A stretch of DNA of 64,000 nucleotides from CAYXFZ01 sp964464385 (lineage in GTDB: Bacteria; Planctomycetota; UBA1135). The stretch is taken from NCBI GenBank assembly GCA_964464385.1, contig CAYXFZ010000001.1, positions 1 to 64,000 on the forward strand. The letters are read 5' to 3'. Position numbers and translations under genes: made by a program. The notes beneath the pieces are model-generated. The model did not search any database. It saw only the letters and a program-made list of their open reading frames with translations, and was not told the origin of the DNA. The stretch's first letter is position 1, and each line of letters opens with the position of its first letter. This document shows positions 1-9,015 of the stretch, in pieces.

Positions 1-1829
1 ATTCCGCCAGAGGGGGGTTGGAGTTCTGCTGCCGAGGCGTTGCCGGAAACCCGGCGCGCCGTCCCCGTCAGGGCGCCAGCGAAGGAGACGGATCCGAGAA
101 TTTCCCACTTGCCGGTTTCTTGACGCCAATGCATGCGCTCGGCCTCGACCTGAATGCGGTCCCCTTCCAATTCCAAAGAATCGGCCGGAAAGTCCAAGGA
201 CGGTTTGCCGTCGGCAACGAAAATGCCCTTTTCCCAAAGAAAGCGGCGGGCAGAAAGGTGAAGGACGCCCTCACCCATGGGGAAATCTGCGACCGCAGGA
301 CGGCCAACGAGTTCGGTGCGGATGTCGGGAATCCAGCGGAGATCCTCTCCCCGGAAAACAGCACCCTCTCGTTCCACCCGCACCGCATCCCAAGCGTGGA
401 TGGAAGCTTGTTCATTTCCGCGCCAGGAAGGGTGCCAATCCATGGTGCCTGCGGTCAGGAACCAATAGGGAAGACCCGGAGTTTGTCGGGTCACTCGAGG
501 GCTACCGGTCGCTCTGAGCCAACCGTCTCGATGACGACTCACGGTTTCGGCGGCAATTTCGAAGCCTTCCTCGGGACGCAAGATGGCGCGTCCTTCGAGG
601 CGCAGACTTCCGTCGGGTTGCCGCAGAAAGAGATCCGACTGGGCGCGACCGTCCTCCAGGGAGACTTCTCCTTGGAGACGAAATTGTCCATCGCTTTCCA
701 TGATTCCAGACTGCGCGGAAAAGTTGCCGTTGGCCGTTTTGCCTTGGACCCCCTGCTGCAAGAGTGCCCCACCCGTGCCGCGCATAACCACGTTGCCCAC
801 GGTGGCGGTCGCGGCAGTCAAAGCGCCGTCAGTATCCGGAATGCTGCCCGTCACGGCCACGGGGCCACTCCACTCCACTTGGTCCAGGATTCCGGTGGTG
901 GACCATCTCACCGAGCAGGATTTTCCAGCCAAGGTCTCTAGGCCTTCTGGCGCGGCCAGGGCCCCGGTCCAGCGGCACGGAGCACCAAGGGTGGCCCGTT
1001 TCGGTTGCCAATCACCGGACTGCAGTTCAAATTGGACCCGAAGCCCTTGGGATTCCAAATTGCCCGGCCAGCCGCTGGCGAGAGGGAGGTTCATGCGGCA
1101 AGCGGAAGTTGTTGGGATTTCCAGGGCGGCGGTTATCCCTTCCTTCATTCCCAGTCGCACGGGGCCGTCTCCCCGGCCACTCCAAAGGGCTTCTTGGGCG
1201 CGCCATTCCCACTCCACTGTGTTGCCGGGACCCAGTTCGAAGCGCTCCTCGGCGGGATACAGGCGAATGCCCCAGCCGGCGATACGGATACCGCCCCCTT
1301 CAATCCAAACCGGGTCATCTGTTTCCATCCAAGGAGGCTCCTCGGTGTGGATTTTCAAATGGTCGGTTTCCATCCGAAAGTTAGCACCCTCTGGGCTCCA
1401 AATCACCTCTGCATTTTCCAGAATCCAGGGGCGAAGACGGTCTGGAATGAGCCCACCACTCCCGGGCTGCAAAGCAATACGCGCAACTTTGCTATGCGCT
1501 TCGTACAAAAGCTTGCCTTCAACAAGATCAATTTGTCGAACGAAGGCCCGTTGCAACACGACTTCACCGTCGCCAAAGACTGGGTCCTCGCCCTCGACCC
1601 GGATTTCGGGAGCACCCGATCGGTTGCTCATGCGCCCGGCGAGAAATTCGACATGCCCGGCAATGGAAGTTTGGACTCTGCCGAATCCTTCGACTTCCTG
1701 CACAAAGGCGGAGGTTCTAGGCGGCACCGCGGGCTCTTCGGCTGCTTGGTGACGGCGAAAATCTCCCCAAAAAGCGGCGAGCAAGAGCACGCCGGCCAAC
1801 CCGACGAAACGTCGAACGGCTGGCGTCAT
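1..1829 (-). CDS. LptC/LptA-like LPS-export protein, 3' end beyond window
   Basis: The minus frame is open from an ATG at 1829 to the window edge, giving at least 609 residues with no stop. A hydrophobic segment at about residues 7-21 would anchor the protein in the inner membrane. The rest is beta-rich, with recurring short patterns such as DDPVWIEGGGIRIAGWGI that resemble the LptC/OstA fold. The start overlaps the kdsC stop as ATGA. In other Gram-negatives the order kdsD-kdsC-lptC-lptA is conserved, which supports a role in moving LPS across the periplasm. The length is far above the roughly 190 residues of LptC, so an LptC-LptA fusion is possible. Family assignment rests on context and fold pattern, not on a diagnostic motif. 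Confidence 0.7.
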   Translation of the reverse strand, partial: MTPAVRRFVGLAGVLLLAAFWGDFRRHQAAEEPAVPPRTSAFVQEVEGFGRVQTSIAGHVEFLAGRMSNRSGAPEIRVEGEDPVFGDGEVVLQRAFVRQIDLVEGKLLYEAHSKVARIALQPGSGGLIPDRLRPWILENAEVIWSPEGANFRMETDHLKIHTEEPPWMETDDPVWIEGGGIRIAGWGIRLYPAEERFELGPGNTVEWEWRAQEALWSGRGDGPVRLGMKEGITAALEIPTTSACRMNLPLASGWPGNLESQGLRVQFELQSGDWQPKRATLGAPCRWTGALAAPEGLETLAGKSCSVRWSTTGILDQVEWSGPVAVTGSIPDTDGALTAATATVGNVVMRGTGGALLQQGVQGKTANGNFSAQSGIMESDGQFRLQGEVSLEDGRAQSDLFLRQPDGSLRLEGRAILRPEEGFEIAAETVSRHRDGWLRATGSPRVTRQTPGLPYWFLTAGTMDWHPSWRGNEQASIHAWDAVRVEREGAVFRGEDLRWIPDIRTELVGRPAVADFPMGEGVLHLSARRFLWEKGIFVADGKPSLDFPADSLELEGDRIQVEAERMHWRQETGKWEILGSVSFAGALTGTARRVSGNASAAELQPPSGG

Positions 1830-2341
1830 GTTGAGCGGACGGCTTCGCGCGCGGTGCACAACAAGTCGCAAACTTCGCGCAGAGCTCCGCGTCCAGCACT
1901 GGCCCGAGTGACATGGTCCGCAGCTTCAACAACTTTCGGAGTTGCTTCTGGCGGCGCGAAACAAAGACCAGCATGCTCAAACAATCCCAAGTCGGGAAGA
2001 TCGTCGCCGATGGCGGCAACCTCTTCCGGCTGGAGTTCCCTGGCTTCCACCAACTCTCGAGCCAGTTCCGTTTTGTCCATCTTCCCCAAGTGGATCTCGC
2101 TGACACCGAGGCGGCGAGCGCGATGGGCGACCGCGGGGTTGGTGCGGCCGCTAATGACGGCAACTTCCACACCAGACTGAATCAGTTTTGATAGGCCATA
2201 TCCGTCATGCACGTGAAAGGCGACGGTTTCGCTCCCGTCGGCGTTGACTTGAATTTGTCCGTCGGTCCAAACCCCGTCCACATCGGAGAGAAGCAAGCGA
2301 ATTTTTGCGGCGCGCTCGGCGAGGGAAGCGGAGTCCGTCAA
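1826..2341 (-). CDS. kdsC: 3-deoxy-D-manno-octulosonate 8-phosphate phosphatase KdsC
   Basis: HAD-superfamily phosphatase that removes phosphate from KDO-8-P in the pathway to lipid A core sugar. The catalytic motif is LLLSDVDGVWTDG (Asp20 nucleophile, Asp22 acid/base), followed by VISGR, LGKMDKT and GDDLPDLGLFEHAG, the usual KdsC order. The 171 residues match the family's compact, capless form. The chosen start is a TTG at 2341 that overlaps the kdsD stop as TTGA. The first ATG in this frame lies far upstream inside kdsD, so ATG-only calling gives a false 348-residue protein. The gene sits between kdsD and the lptC-like gene. Confidence 0.93.
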   Translation of the reverse strand: MTDSASLAERAAKIRLLLSDVDGVWTDGQIQVNADGSETVAFHVHDGYGLSKLIQSGVEVAVISGRTNPAVAHRARRLGVSEIHLGKMDKTELARELVEARELQPEEVAAIGDDLPDLGLFEHAGLCFAPPEATPKVVEAADHVTRASAGRGALREVCDLLCTAREAVRST

Positions 2342-3318
2342 AGTCGGATTTCGAGCAAGTCTTGCACGTCCAATAGGCCGACCAATTGATCGTGATCGTC
2401 GGCAAGAACAGGAAGTTGGTCCACGTGAAGCTCCTTGAAAAGATGCAGAGCTTCCCCGACCAGTTGGCTTTCCCGGACACAAGCGGGGGTCCCTGCAAGA
2501 TGGCTCTCGATTGCAGACAGTGGGTCCAGGGATGCTTCCAAAACCAGTCGGCGCAAATCTCCGTCCGTAAAGATGCCCAGGAGAGTTCCTTCTTGGGTGA
2601 GGATCAGAGCGCAGCCAGGTCGGCCGCGCGTGGAGGTCATGATGGCAATGGTTTCGCCGAGGGATGCAGACGCTTTGACCAAGGGCAAGGAGTCGTCTCG
2701 TCGCATGATGTCGCCAATGCGCATCAGTTGACGGCCCAGCTTGCCGCCAGGATGAAAGGCGGCGAATTCTTCGCGGGTGAAGTCGCGGCCTTCCAGCACG
2801 GCCATGGCAAGTGCATCCCCCAGGGCCAGCATGGCCGTCGTCGTCACGGTGGGCGCCAAACCCAACGGACAAGCTTCCCCGAGAGCACCCAAGGGAAGCA
2901 CGGCGTCAGCATCGCGGCCCAAGGCGGAGTCCTGGGACTCGGTGATGGCCAAGATCGGGGAACCCAAGGCCTTGAGGGGCAGCAAGAGTTGCAGAATTTC
3001 CCGCGTTTGGCCGCTCCAGGAAAGGGCGAGGACGAGGTCTTCGGGGCGGACTCGGCCCAGGTCGCCATGCAGGGCCTCGGCCGGATGCAAGGAGAGGCTG
3101 GGGGTACCAGTGCTGGCCAATGTGGCGGATATTTTTTGGCCGATTAGGCCCGCCTTGCCCATGCCAGTGACGACAACACGCCCTTGGCAGGCAAGGATGC
3201 GTTGTACAGCGTCCTCAAACTCGTCGCCTAGCCGCCCAGAAAGGGTGCGAATGGCGTCTGCTTCGAGCTGGAGAACCTGGAGGCCTCGCTCCAGGGCGGT
3301 CTTGGGATCGACCGTCAT
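2338..3318 (-). CDS. kdsD: D-arabinose 5-phosphate isomerase KdsD
   Basis: Converts ribulose 5-phosphate to arabinose 5-phosphate, the first step of KDO synthesis. An N-terminal SIS domain contains VVVTGMGKAGLIGQKI and ALSWSGQTREI; two C-terminal CBS domains include GIFTDGDLRR. At 326 residues the length fits the KpsF/GutQ family. Two starts are possible. An ATG at 3327 directly abuts a TACAAT hexamer. The ATG at 3318 lies 9 nt after it and is preferred, because other genes here show the same spacing. First gene of a three-gene envelope operon. Confidence 0.93.
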   Translation of the reverse strand: MTVDPKTALERGLQVLQLEADAIRTLSGRLGDEFEDAVQRILACQGRVVVTGMGKAGLIGQKISATLASTGTPSLSLHPAEALHGDLGRVRPEDLVLALSWSGQTREILQLLLPLKALGSPILAITESQDSALGRDADAVLPLGALGEACPLGLAPTVTTTAMLALGDALAMAVLEGRDFTREEFAAFHPGGKLGRQLMRIGDIMRRDDSLPLVKASASLGETIAIMTSTRGRPGCALILTQEGTLLGIFTDGDLRRLVLEASLDPLSAIESHLAGTPACVRESQLVGEALHLFKELHVDQLPVLADDHDQLVGLLDVQDLLEIRL

Positions 3319-3327
3319 CGTGGGCAT

Positions 3328-3333
3328 ATTGTA
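3328..3333 (-). promoter_or_regulatory. Putative -10 box (TACAAT) of the kdsD operon
   Basis: TACAAT on the minus strand lies 9 nt before the preferred kdsD ATG at 3318. No good -35 is visible at normal spacing. If used, the mRNA would begin at or within a few bases of the start codon. Confidence 0.4.
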
Positions 3334-3368
3334 GGGAGGGCCGGGAAAATGGAGAATGCATCCAGCCC

Positions 3369-4052
3369 ATGGATCCCTTCACCCTCATTGGCACCGTGAT
3401 CTTGGTGGTTTTGTCCATCACTACCCACGAGGCCGCTCACGCCTGGGTCGCTGATCGCTGCGGCGATCCCACAGCCCGCTTGCTGGGCCGGGTCACGCTC
3501 AACCCGATTCCACACATTGATCCGGTCATGACGGTGCTGCTGCCGGGCTTTCTGCTCTTGTCCGGTTCCCGCTTCCTTTTTGGTGGGGCCAAGCCCGTGC
3601 CAGTGGATTTGCGCCGCTTGCGCCATCCGCGACGAGACTGGGCCTTGGTCGGCGCTGCCGGGCCAGTCTCCAACCTTTTGATTGCCACGGCTTGCAGCGG
3701 GCTTCTGGCCCTTCTTTTGCAAACAGGTTTCTTTTTAGAAACGTCCCGCGGCGCGCAGATTCTGGTAATCGGGATTTATGCCAACGCTCTCTTGGCCGTC
3801 TTTAATCTCATTCCGATTCCACCGCTGGACGGTTCGCGGGTCGCCACCTACTTTTTGCGCGGCGAAGCTCTGCGCGCATACATGCGGCTGGAGCGTTATG
3901 GATTGCTCATCATTCTCGGGCTGATTTTCATGGTGGATGGGTTCAGCCGATTCCTTTGGGGGGCCATTCTTGGGCTGATCGACTTCATTAGCGGTTTGTT
4001 TTCCATTTCCGGGGAAGTTCAATCGATTCTTTTCGCCGTGTTGACCTCATGA
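3369..4052 (+). CDS. Site-2 protease family (M50) membrane metalloprotease
   Basis: A 227-residue polytopic membrane protein with the zinc motif HEAAH (His20, Glu21, His24) in the first membrane segment. The second conserved motif, NLIPIPPLDGSRV, supplies the third zinc ligand (Asp). Both are hallmarks of intramembrane site-2 proteases of the short SpoIVFB/Rip type. There is no PDZ domain. Its stop overlaps the scpA start as ATGA. M50 protease next to scpA is a widespread bacterial arrangement. The substrate cannot be told from sequence. Confidence 0.9.
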   Translation: MDPFTLIGTVILVVLSITTHEAAHAWVADRCGDPTARLLGRVTLNPIPHIDPVMTVLLPGFLLLSGSRFLFGGAKPVPVDLRRLRHPRRDWALVGAAGPVSNLLIATACSGLLALLLQTGFFLETSRGAQILVIGIYANALLAVFNLIPIPPLDGSRVATYFLRGEALRAYMRLERYGLLIILGLIFMVDGFSRFLWGAILGLIDFISGLFSISGEVQSILFAVLTS

Positions 4053-4963
4053 TCGAACCCGCCGACCCCGATCTCATTCCGCCGGCGCGCCCCCCGGTCT
4101 CGCCGGAGCCGGCTGTCGACGCTCCCGGCGATGAAGAAGCTTTCACCGTTCATCTTGACCGGGTGTTTCGTGGACCTTTGGGCCTGCTGTTGCAGTTGGT
4201 GCGTGACAAAGAAATGGAAATCCACGTCGTCTCTTTGGCGGAGGTTTGCGACGCCTATTGCCGCCACGTGCGTGCCATGGAACAAGTGGATGTGGATGAG
4301 GCCGTGGATTATTTGGTCTTAGCGGCCACTCTCTTGGCAATCAAGAGTCGGTCCTTGCTTCCGCAAGAAGAAATTGAGGAGACCGAAGATCCTTTCGACC
4401 CCGGCGAGGAGCTGGTTCGGCAACTCCTGCTCTACAAGGACTTGCGTCGCGTTGCGGACGAGCTCGGAGAGCATTGGCGCCACCGCCGCAACCTACTTCC
4501 GGCGGGTCGTCGTTGGTTGGGCCGCGCTCCGGATCCCGAAGAGGACCAGCGCGAAGAAGAGGATTGGGATCTGGGTGACATTTCCATTTGGGATTTGCTG
4601 GGGGTTTTCCAGCGGCTGGAAAAGGAAACCGGCTTCATGCGTCCCCACCGTATCCAGGAAGTGGGCAAGCCCCTTTCCTGGTATGTGGAAAGTCTTTGGT
4701 CAAAACTGGAGGTCGCCGCCGAGATCAACCTCGAGGAGCTTTTTCAGGAAGGCACGCGAGCCGATGCCTCCTACTACTTGGTGGCCGTCTTGGAACTTGC
4801 CAAGCAAAAGGCCTTGGATCTTGCTCAGCAGGAGCCATTCGGCAAGGTGGTGGCCCGCCGCGTGGAGGGTATGGGTGATATCAAGTTGGACGATCTCGAC
4901 CAGGGGTTTGATTACCCTGTGGCCGCCCACGAACCGGAAATCGAAGACCTCTTGGAGAGCTGA
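4049..4963 (+). CDS. scpA: Segregation and condensation protein A
   Basis: Kleisin subunit of the SMC-ScpAB chromosome-condensation complex. The N-terminal part contains FRGPLGLLLQLVRDKEMEI and AVDYLVLAATLLAIKSRSLL, the classic ScpA signature. The C-terminal part (VAVLELAKQKALDLAQQEPFG) is the winged-helix region that binds SMC heads. The middle is acidic and charged, as usual for kleisin linkers. The protein has 304 residues, somewhat longer than most ScpA (about 250). Start ATG overlaps the upstream protease stop. scpB is not in the window. Confidence 0.92.
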   Translation: MIEPADPDLIPPARPPVSPEPAVDAPGDEEAFTVHLDRVFRGPLGLLLQLVRDKEMEIHVVSLAEVCDAYCRHVRAMEQVDVDEAVDYLVLAATLLAIKSRSLLPQEEIEETEDPFDPGEELVRQLLLYKDLRRVADELGEHWRHRRNLLPAGRRWLGRAPDPEEDQREEEDWDLGDISIWDLLGVFQRLEKETGFMRPHRIQEVGKPLSWYVESLWSKLEVAAEINLEELFQEGTRADASYYLVAVLELAKQKALDLAQQEPFGKVVARRVEGMGDIKLDDLDQGFDYPVAAHEPEIEDLLES

Positions 4964-5027
4964 AGCCCATTGGCCTCCCCCCTTGGGGAGTCGTAGAGTG
5001 CTCCTCCCGCGAGCCCCATTTGAGCCC

Positions 5028-5351
5028 ATGTCCAACGCTACTGACGTCACTGATGCGGACTTCCAAACGGAAGTCCTGGATTCCGAAAAAACCGTTTTGG
5101 TTGATTTTTGGGCCACTTGGTGTGGCCCATGCAAAACGATGTCTCCTGCTGTGGATAAGTTGGCCGAAGAGTTGGGAGATCGCATCAAGGTCACCAAGCT
5201 CAATACCGACGAAAACCATTCCACCGCCTCTTCACTTGGGGTGATGTCCATCCCGACCTTCGTTGTCTTCAGGGGCGGCAAAGAAGTGCACCGGTTTATG
5301 GGCGCCAAGCCCTACGAGGCCTTCCTCGCGGAAGTGGAACCGCACGTCTGA
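5028..5351 (+). CDS. trxA: Thioredoxin
   Basis: Cytoplasmic disulfide reductase of 107 residues with active site WCGPC in VLVDFWATWCGPCKTM, the cis-proline in SIPTFVVF, and a C-terminal glycine-containing strand. The start ATG at 5028 gives a canonical thioredoxin length; longer readings in this frame run antisense or out of frame through scpA and are rejected. It is followed after 20 bp by fmt and preceded by scpA with a 64-bp gap. Confidence 0.96.
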   Translation: MSNATDVTDADFQTEVLDSEKTVLVDFWATWCGPCKTMSPAVDKLAEELGDRIKVTKLNTDENHSTASSLGVMSIPTFVVFRGGKEVHRFMGAKPYEAFLAEVEPHV

Positions 5352-5371
5352 GCGGGGCCCCGTTCTCGACG

Positions 5372-6346
5372 ATGCGGCTCGTTTTCTTCGGCTCCCCGCC
5401 CTTCGCTGAGCCAAGCTTCCGTCAACTGCTTGAGGCCGACCTGGATATCGTCGGCTTGGTCACGGCTGCGCCCCGTCGCTCCGGTCGCGGTCGCGGACAG
5501 GCCGAGAATGCTTTGGCAAGGTTGGCCGCGGCGCGGAACTTGGCCATCCTGCAACCCGAGCGTCCTGCCGAGCATTCTTTCTTGGCGGAGCTCTCGGCCT
5601 TGCGGCCCGACCTTGGCGTTGTCGTCAGCTACGGCCAGATTTTGACGGAAGCGGCACTGGCCGTGCCACGATTTGGCTGTGTGAACTTGCATGGTTCTCT
5701 CTTGCCTCGCTGGCGGGGCGCCAGCCCAGTGCAGGCCGCCTTGCTCGCCGGAGATTCGGAAACTGGGGTGTGTTTGCAACGCATGGTGCTTGCCTTGGAT
5801 GCCGGTCCGGTCTTGACTCAGGCTTCGGTTGTCATTGAACAGGGCGAGGATGCGCCGACTTTGAGCGCTCGTCTGGCCCAACTGGGGGCGACCTTGTTGT
5901 GCAACGCCTTGGCGGAATGGGGCGATTCGGGGCCGCCGCCTGGCCTTCCTCAGAAGGAATCCCGGGCTACGCAATGCCGCCGCGTGAAGCGCCAGGATGC
6001 CCTTTTGGATTGGGGCCATGCGGCTACGGAGCTTGAACGGCAAATCCGTGCCATGGCCGGTTGGCCGGTAGCCGAAGTCCGGCTGCCGTCTGGTGAATCC
6101 CTCAAGATTCACCGCGCCCGGGCCGGAGCTACCCATTCCACCGCTTCTGCCGAGCCGGGCGAAATTTTGGTGAGCAAGGAAGCCGAAGGAGAAGAGAGCG
6201 CTCTTGCGATTGCTTGCGGTCAAGGCATCCTGCTATTGGAGCAAGTGCAGCGTCCTGGAAAATCGGTTTTGGATGCCGCCTCTTTTCTGCGCGGGCACAC
6301 GCTGGTTCCCGGAGATCGTTTTGCAAACGGAACTTTGGAACCATGA
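5372..6346 (+). CDS. fmt: Methionyl-tRNA formyltransferase
   Basis: Transfers a formyl group from 10-formyl-THF to Met-tRNAfMet for translation initiation. It starts with MRLVFFGSPPFA and carries the catalytic and folate-binding signature NLHGSLLPRWRGASP. The C-terminal OB-like domain includes IRAMAGWPVAEV. At 324 residues it is typical. A def (deformylase) gene, often adjacent, is not seen. The stop overlaps rsmB as ATGA, an fmt-rsmB pairing common in bacteria. Confidence 0.96.
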   Translation: MRLVFFGSPPFAEPSFRQLLEADLDIVGLVTAAPRRSGRGRGQAENALARLAAARNLAILQPERPAEHSFLAELSALRPDLGVVVSYGQILTEAALAVPRFGCVNLHGSLLPRWRGASPVQAALLAGDSETGVCLQRMVLALDAGPVLTQASVVIEQGEDAPTLSARLAQLGATLLCNALAEWGDSGPPPGLPQKESRATQCRRVKRQDALLDWGHAATELERQIRAMAGWPVAEVRLPSGESLKIHRARAGATHSTASAEPGEILVSKEAEGEESALAIACGQGILLLEQVQRPGKSVLDAASFLRGHTLVPGDRFANGTLEP

Positions 6347-7629
6347 CAGCGGATCCCCGTGCCTTGGCATTGAAGCTGTTATTCGACACCTACCCTTTGC
6401 CCAGCCGCCGCTTTCCGCGGGAGGCGGATCGTGTTGGGCTTCAGGGTCGCGACCGCGCCCTTTGTCGCGAGCTCCTGGCCGGCACCATTCGCATGCAACG
6501 CTTGTTGGATGCCTATTGGTCTCCCTTCAGCAATCGCAAAAAGGTGGACTCTGTCGTGGTGTGGACTTTGCGTTTGGCGCTCTACCAACGATTTTTTTTG
6601 GATCGCATTCCTACTCATGCGGCAGTGGACGCCACGCTGAATGCTTCTCGGCCCTGGCTCCGCGGAGCAGTAGGTTTTGCCAATGCCATCTTGCGTCGAG
6701 TTGAAAAAGAAGTGGGCGATGACGTCAGCGGGTTTCAAAAAGCGGCCGTCACGCACGCGGCAGCGGGGTCGGAATTGGACGGATTAGCCATTGGCCACTC
6801 CTTCCCGAGCCGGCTAGCGGAGCGATGGGAGGCTCAAGTGGGTCGCGAAACCATGGTGGCCCGGATGAAGCACGCCAACGGCCCTTCGCCCGCAAGCTTG
6901 CGCGTCAACGATCTCCGGGCGAGTCGCTCCCAAGTGATGGAAGCTCTCCGGTCCAGTGGCTTGGCACCCGAGGAAGGGCCCTTGCCGCAATCCATTTTGC
7001 TTGCTGAGGGGGTGGGCGACCCGCGCTCTCTGCCCGGATTTTCGGAGGGGCATTGGTCCGTACAGGATTTGTCGGCGCAAGAGGTTCTGACCTTGATGGG
7101 CGATCCCGGAGTGAGTCGCATTTTGGATCTTTGCGCTGCTCCAGGAGGCAAGAGCTTTGCTTTGTTTGAAGCCTCCGAAGGTCGTGCGGAGATTACCGCC
7201 TGTGATGTTTCGAGCCGACGACTCGAGCCTTTGATCAAGGATGCGGGACGCTTGGGTCATACCATTGCAACCCAGGTTGTGGCCGAGGATGGTGGAAATC
7301 TCCCGGCCGGGCCATGGGACTGGATTGTTTTGGATGCTCCTTGTTCCAATACCGGAGTGCTGGGGCGACGCCCTGAGGCACGCTGGCGATTCGGGCAGGA
7401 TGGGCTTGCGCCCACATTGAACCTGCAGAAAAACATTCTGCAAAGCGCGACCTCCCTGGCGAGCCCCTCGACGCGCTTTTTGTGGTCCACTTGCTCCCTG
7501 GAGCCGGAAGAAAACGGGGATCAGGCGCAGGCATTGGCGCAGGCGGTGGGCGGCACGGTGACGGCGGAGCACCACGCCGAGCCAGACGCCACACGAGCGG
7601 GGGGTTACGGTGCCGTAATCGTGCCCTAA
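6343..7629 (+). CDS. rsmB: 16S rRNA (cytosine-967-C5) methyltransferase RsmB
   Basis: SAM-dependent m5C methyltransferase of 16S rRNA. The N-terminal about 140 residues are NusB-like (RDRALCRELLAGTIR, RIPTHAAVDATLNASR). The catalytic domain has the SAM motif ILDLCAAPGGKSFALFE and the two functional cysteines in DAPCSNTGVLGRRPE and LWSTCSLEPEEN. Start ATG at 6343 overlaps the fmt stop and gives 428 residues, normal for RsmB. Strong assignment within the RNA m5C family; target site is by homology. Confidence 0.93.
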   Translation: MTADPRALALKLLFDTYPLPSRRFPREADRVGLQGRDRALCRELLAGTIRMQRLLDAYWSPFSNRKKVDSVVVWTLRLALYQRFFLDRIPTHAAVDATLNASRPWLRGAVGFANAILRRVEKEVGDDVSGFQKAAVTHAAAGSELDGLAIGHSFPSRLAERWEAQVGRETMVARMKHANGPSPASLRVNDLRASRSQVMEALRSSGLAPEEGPLPQSILLAEGVGDPRSLPGFSEGHWSVQDLSAQEVLTLMGDPGVSRILDLCAAPGGKSFALFEASEGRAEITACDVSSRRLEPLIKDAGRLGHTIATQVVAEDGGNLPAGPWDWIVLDAPCSNTGVLGRRPEARWRFGQDGLAPTLNLQKNILQSATSLASPSTRFLWSTCSLEPEENGDQAQALAQAVGGTVTAEHHAEPDATRAGGYGAVIVP

Positions 7630-7638
7630 CATTCGAAC

Positions 7639-8154
7639 ATGGCTCGGAAGCCCACCCCTGCCCCGGCAAGATCCCTCCTCCGCCCCATTCTGTTCTTGGC
7701 GGTGTTGGCCGCCACCTTCTTATTCGTCTTTCTTGACAAGTCTCCCATGGCTTGGTGGGCTGAGCGCAATGAGCAAATTGAGCTCATTGCCCAGGAAGAG
7801 CTCGCCGCCACTGCTGCCTTGGAGGAATGCCTCCTCGCCTCCAAATCTGTCGAACCGAAGCCCCTGCCCGTTCCGGAACCGACCCCCTCATGGAGCCAGG
7901 ATCTGCGCTGGCAAGAAGCCTCTCGCTTGGCGAGCTTGGCGGAAAGCGACTGGAAAAAAGCAGTCGCCGAACAGGACAAAGAAGGCGGATTGGTCCTTGT
8001 CGCTTTTCAAAGAGAAGCCCGACAGCGGATCGAAAACGCCATGGCTCTTTTGGACGACCTGGCTGCCGATTGTTCGGACCTGCCTTCGGCTCAGATTGCC
8101 ATTGCCGAAAAACGGCGCTCCGTGGAGCGGCAACTTCGCCATTTGCGTCATTGA
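7639..8154 (+). CDS. Hypothetical single-pass membrane protein with helical tail
   Basis: 171 residues that I do not recognise as a family. A basic N-terminus is followed by one membrane segment (ILFLAVLAATFLFVFL, about residues 17-32). A short Pro-rich stretch (PKPLPVPEPTPSW) then leads into a mostly charged, probably coiled-coil C-terminal half. It lies 9 bp after rsmB and ends 2 bp before the next gene, so it is likely in the same transcript. It may be a membrane-tethered structural protein; function unknown. Confidence 0.75.
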   Translation: MARKPTPAPARSLLRPILFLAVLAATFLFVFLDKSPMAWWAERNEQIELIAQEELAATAALEECLLASKSVEPKPLPVPEPTPSWSQDLRWQEASRLASLAESDWKKAVAEQDKEGGLVLVAFQREARQRIENAMALLDDLAADCSDLPSAQIAIAEKRRSVERQLRHLRH

Positions 8155-8156
8155 TT

Positions 8157-8981
8157 ATGGTTCGTTGTGGATGGAATTCCAATGGCTTCGCCAGCCACCG
8201 GCTGGAAGAAGCCTTGCCCCTGCTGGCGGATCTTGGCTTTGAGGCTGTGGCCATTACCCCCGATGTGCCGCACTTGGATCCTCGCTACGCCACGCCGGCC
8301 GAAGTGGAACGCATCGGTCAACTTTGTCAGCAGCTTGGATTGTTGCCGGTGTTGGAAACGGGTGCCCGCTACCTATTGGATTCCAAGCGCAAGCATCGGC
8401 CGAACATGCTGGAGTTGGATGACAGCAAAGACATTCGCTTGAAGTTTTTGCGGCACATGATCGAGTGGTGTGAGCTTTTGGGGGCGGAAACTTTGTCTTT
8501 TTGGTCCGGGGTTCTACCCGAGGGCCAAACCGAGGCGGGAGCCATGGACCGATTGGCCGTGGGTTGTGAAAATCTGGCCGGCGTGGCGGCGCGGCGCGGC
8601 GTGCGCTTGGCCTTGGAACCGGAGCCCGGCCACTTCATTGCCACCTTAGAGGATTGGCGGGCATTTCATTCCGCTCACCCTGGCCTCGTGGGCCTAACCT
8701 TGGATGTCGGCCACCTTTTGGCGAACGAGGAACCGCCGGCTCATGAAGCGATCCCGGCGATGGCCGAACACATCCTCAACATCCAATTGGACGATAGCTA
8801 CCTCGGTGTGCACGAACACCTTGCCCCGGGCGAGGGTGACGTGGACTTTCCGGCCCTGCAAGAGGCCATCGTTGTCGCTGGCTTGGATTGCCCGGCTTGC
8901 TGGGAACTTCCTCGGGACGGCCATCGCTTCGCGAGCCTCGCTCCGGAAGTTGCCCGGTTTTGGCAGGGCCTCGAAAAATGA
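8157..8981 (+). CDS. Sugar phosphate isomerase/epimerase (xylose-isomerase-like TIM barrel)
   Basis: 274 residues with the AP-endonuclease-2/xylose isomerase-like barrel pattern: GFEAVAITPD near the start, GVRLALEPEPGHF, a metal-ligand segment LTLDVGHL, HILNIQLDDSY and GEGDVDFPAL. Glu, Asp and His residues in these segments would form the metal site. Such proteins isomerise or epimerise sugars or related hydroxy-ketones; the substrate cannot be assigned. The start ATG at 8157 lies 2 bp after the preceding gene's stop. It converges on the sulfatase operon. Confidence 0.85.
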   Translation: MVRCGWNSNGFASHRLEEALPLLADLGFEAVAITPDVPHLDPRYATPAEVERIGQLCQQLGLLPVLETGARYLLDSKRKHRPNMLELDDSKDIRLKFLRHMIEWCELLGAETLSFWSGVLPEGQTEAGAMDRLAVGCENLAGVAARRGVRLALEPEPGHFIATLEDWRAFHSAHPGLVGLTLDVGHLLANEEPPAHEAIPAMAEHILNIQLDDSYLGVHEHLAPGEGDVDFPALQEAIVVAGLDCPACWELPRDGHRFASLAPEVARFWQGLEK

Positions 8982-9015
8982 AATAAGGGTTGGCTTTCCT
9001 CGCCCAGTCGTGAAT

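Noticed and set aside
18..2180. Several long plus-strand open frames (307, 389 and 391 aa)
   Set aside because: They are antisense shadows of the lptC-like and kdsC genes; no family motifs, and the minus-strand genes have clear motifs and overlapping starts.
1826..2872. 348-aa reading of kdsC from an upstream ATG
   Set aside because: The extra half lies inside kdsD in another frame and is Arg/Ser/Pro-rich nonsense; the TTG at 2341 gives the normal length.
4374..5351. 325-aa frame ending in thioredoxin
   Set aside because: Only the last 107 residues are thioredoxin; the rest overlaps scpA out of frame.
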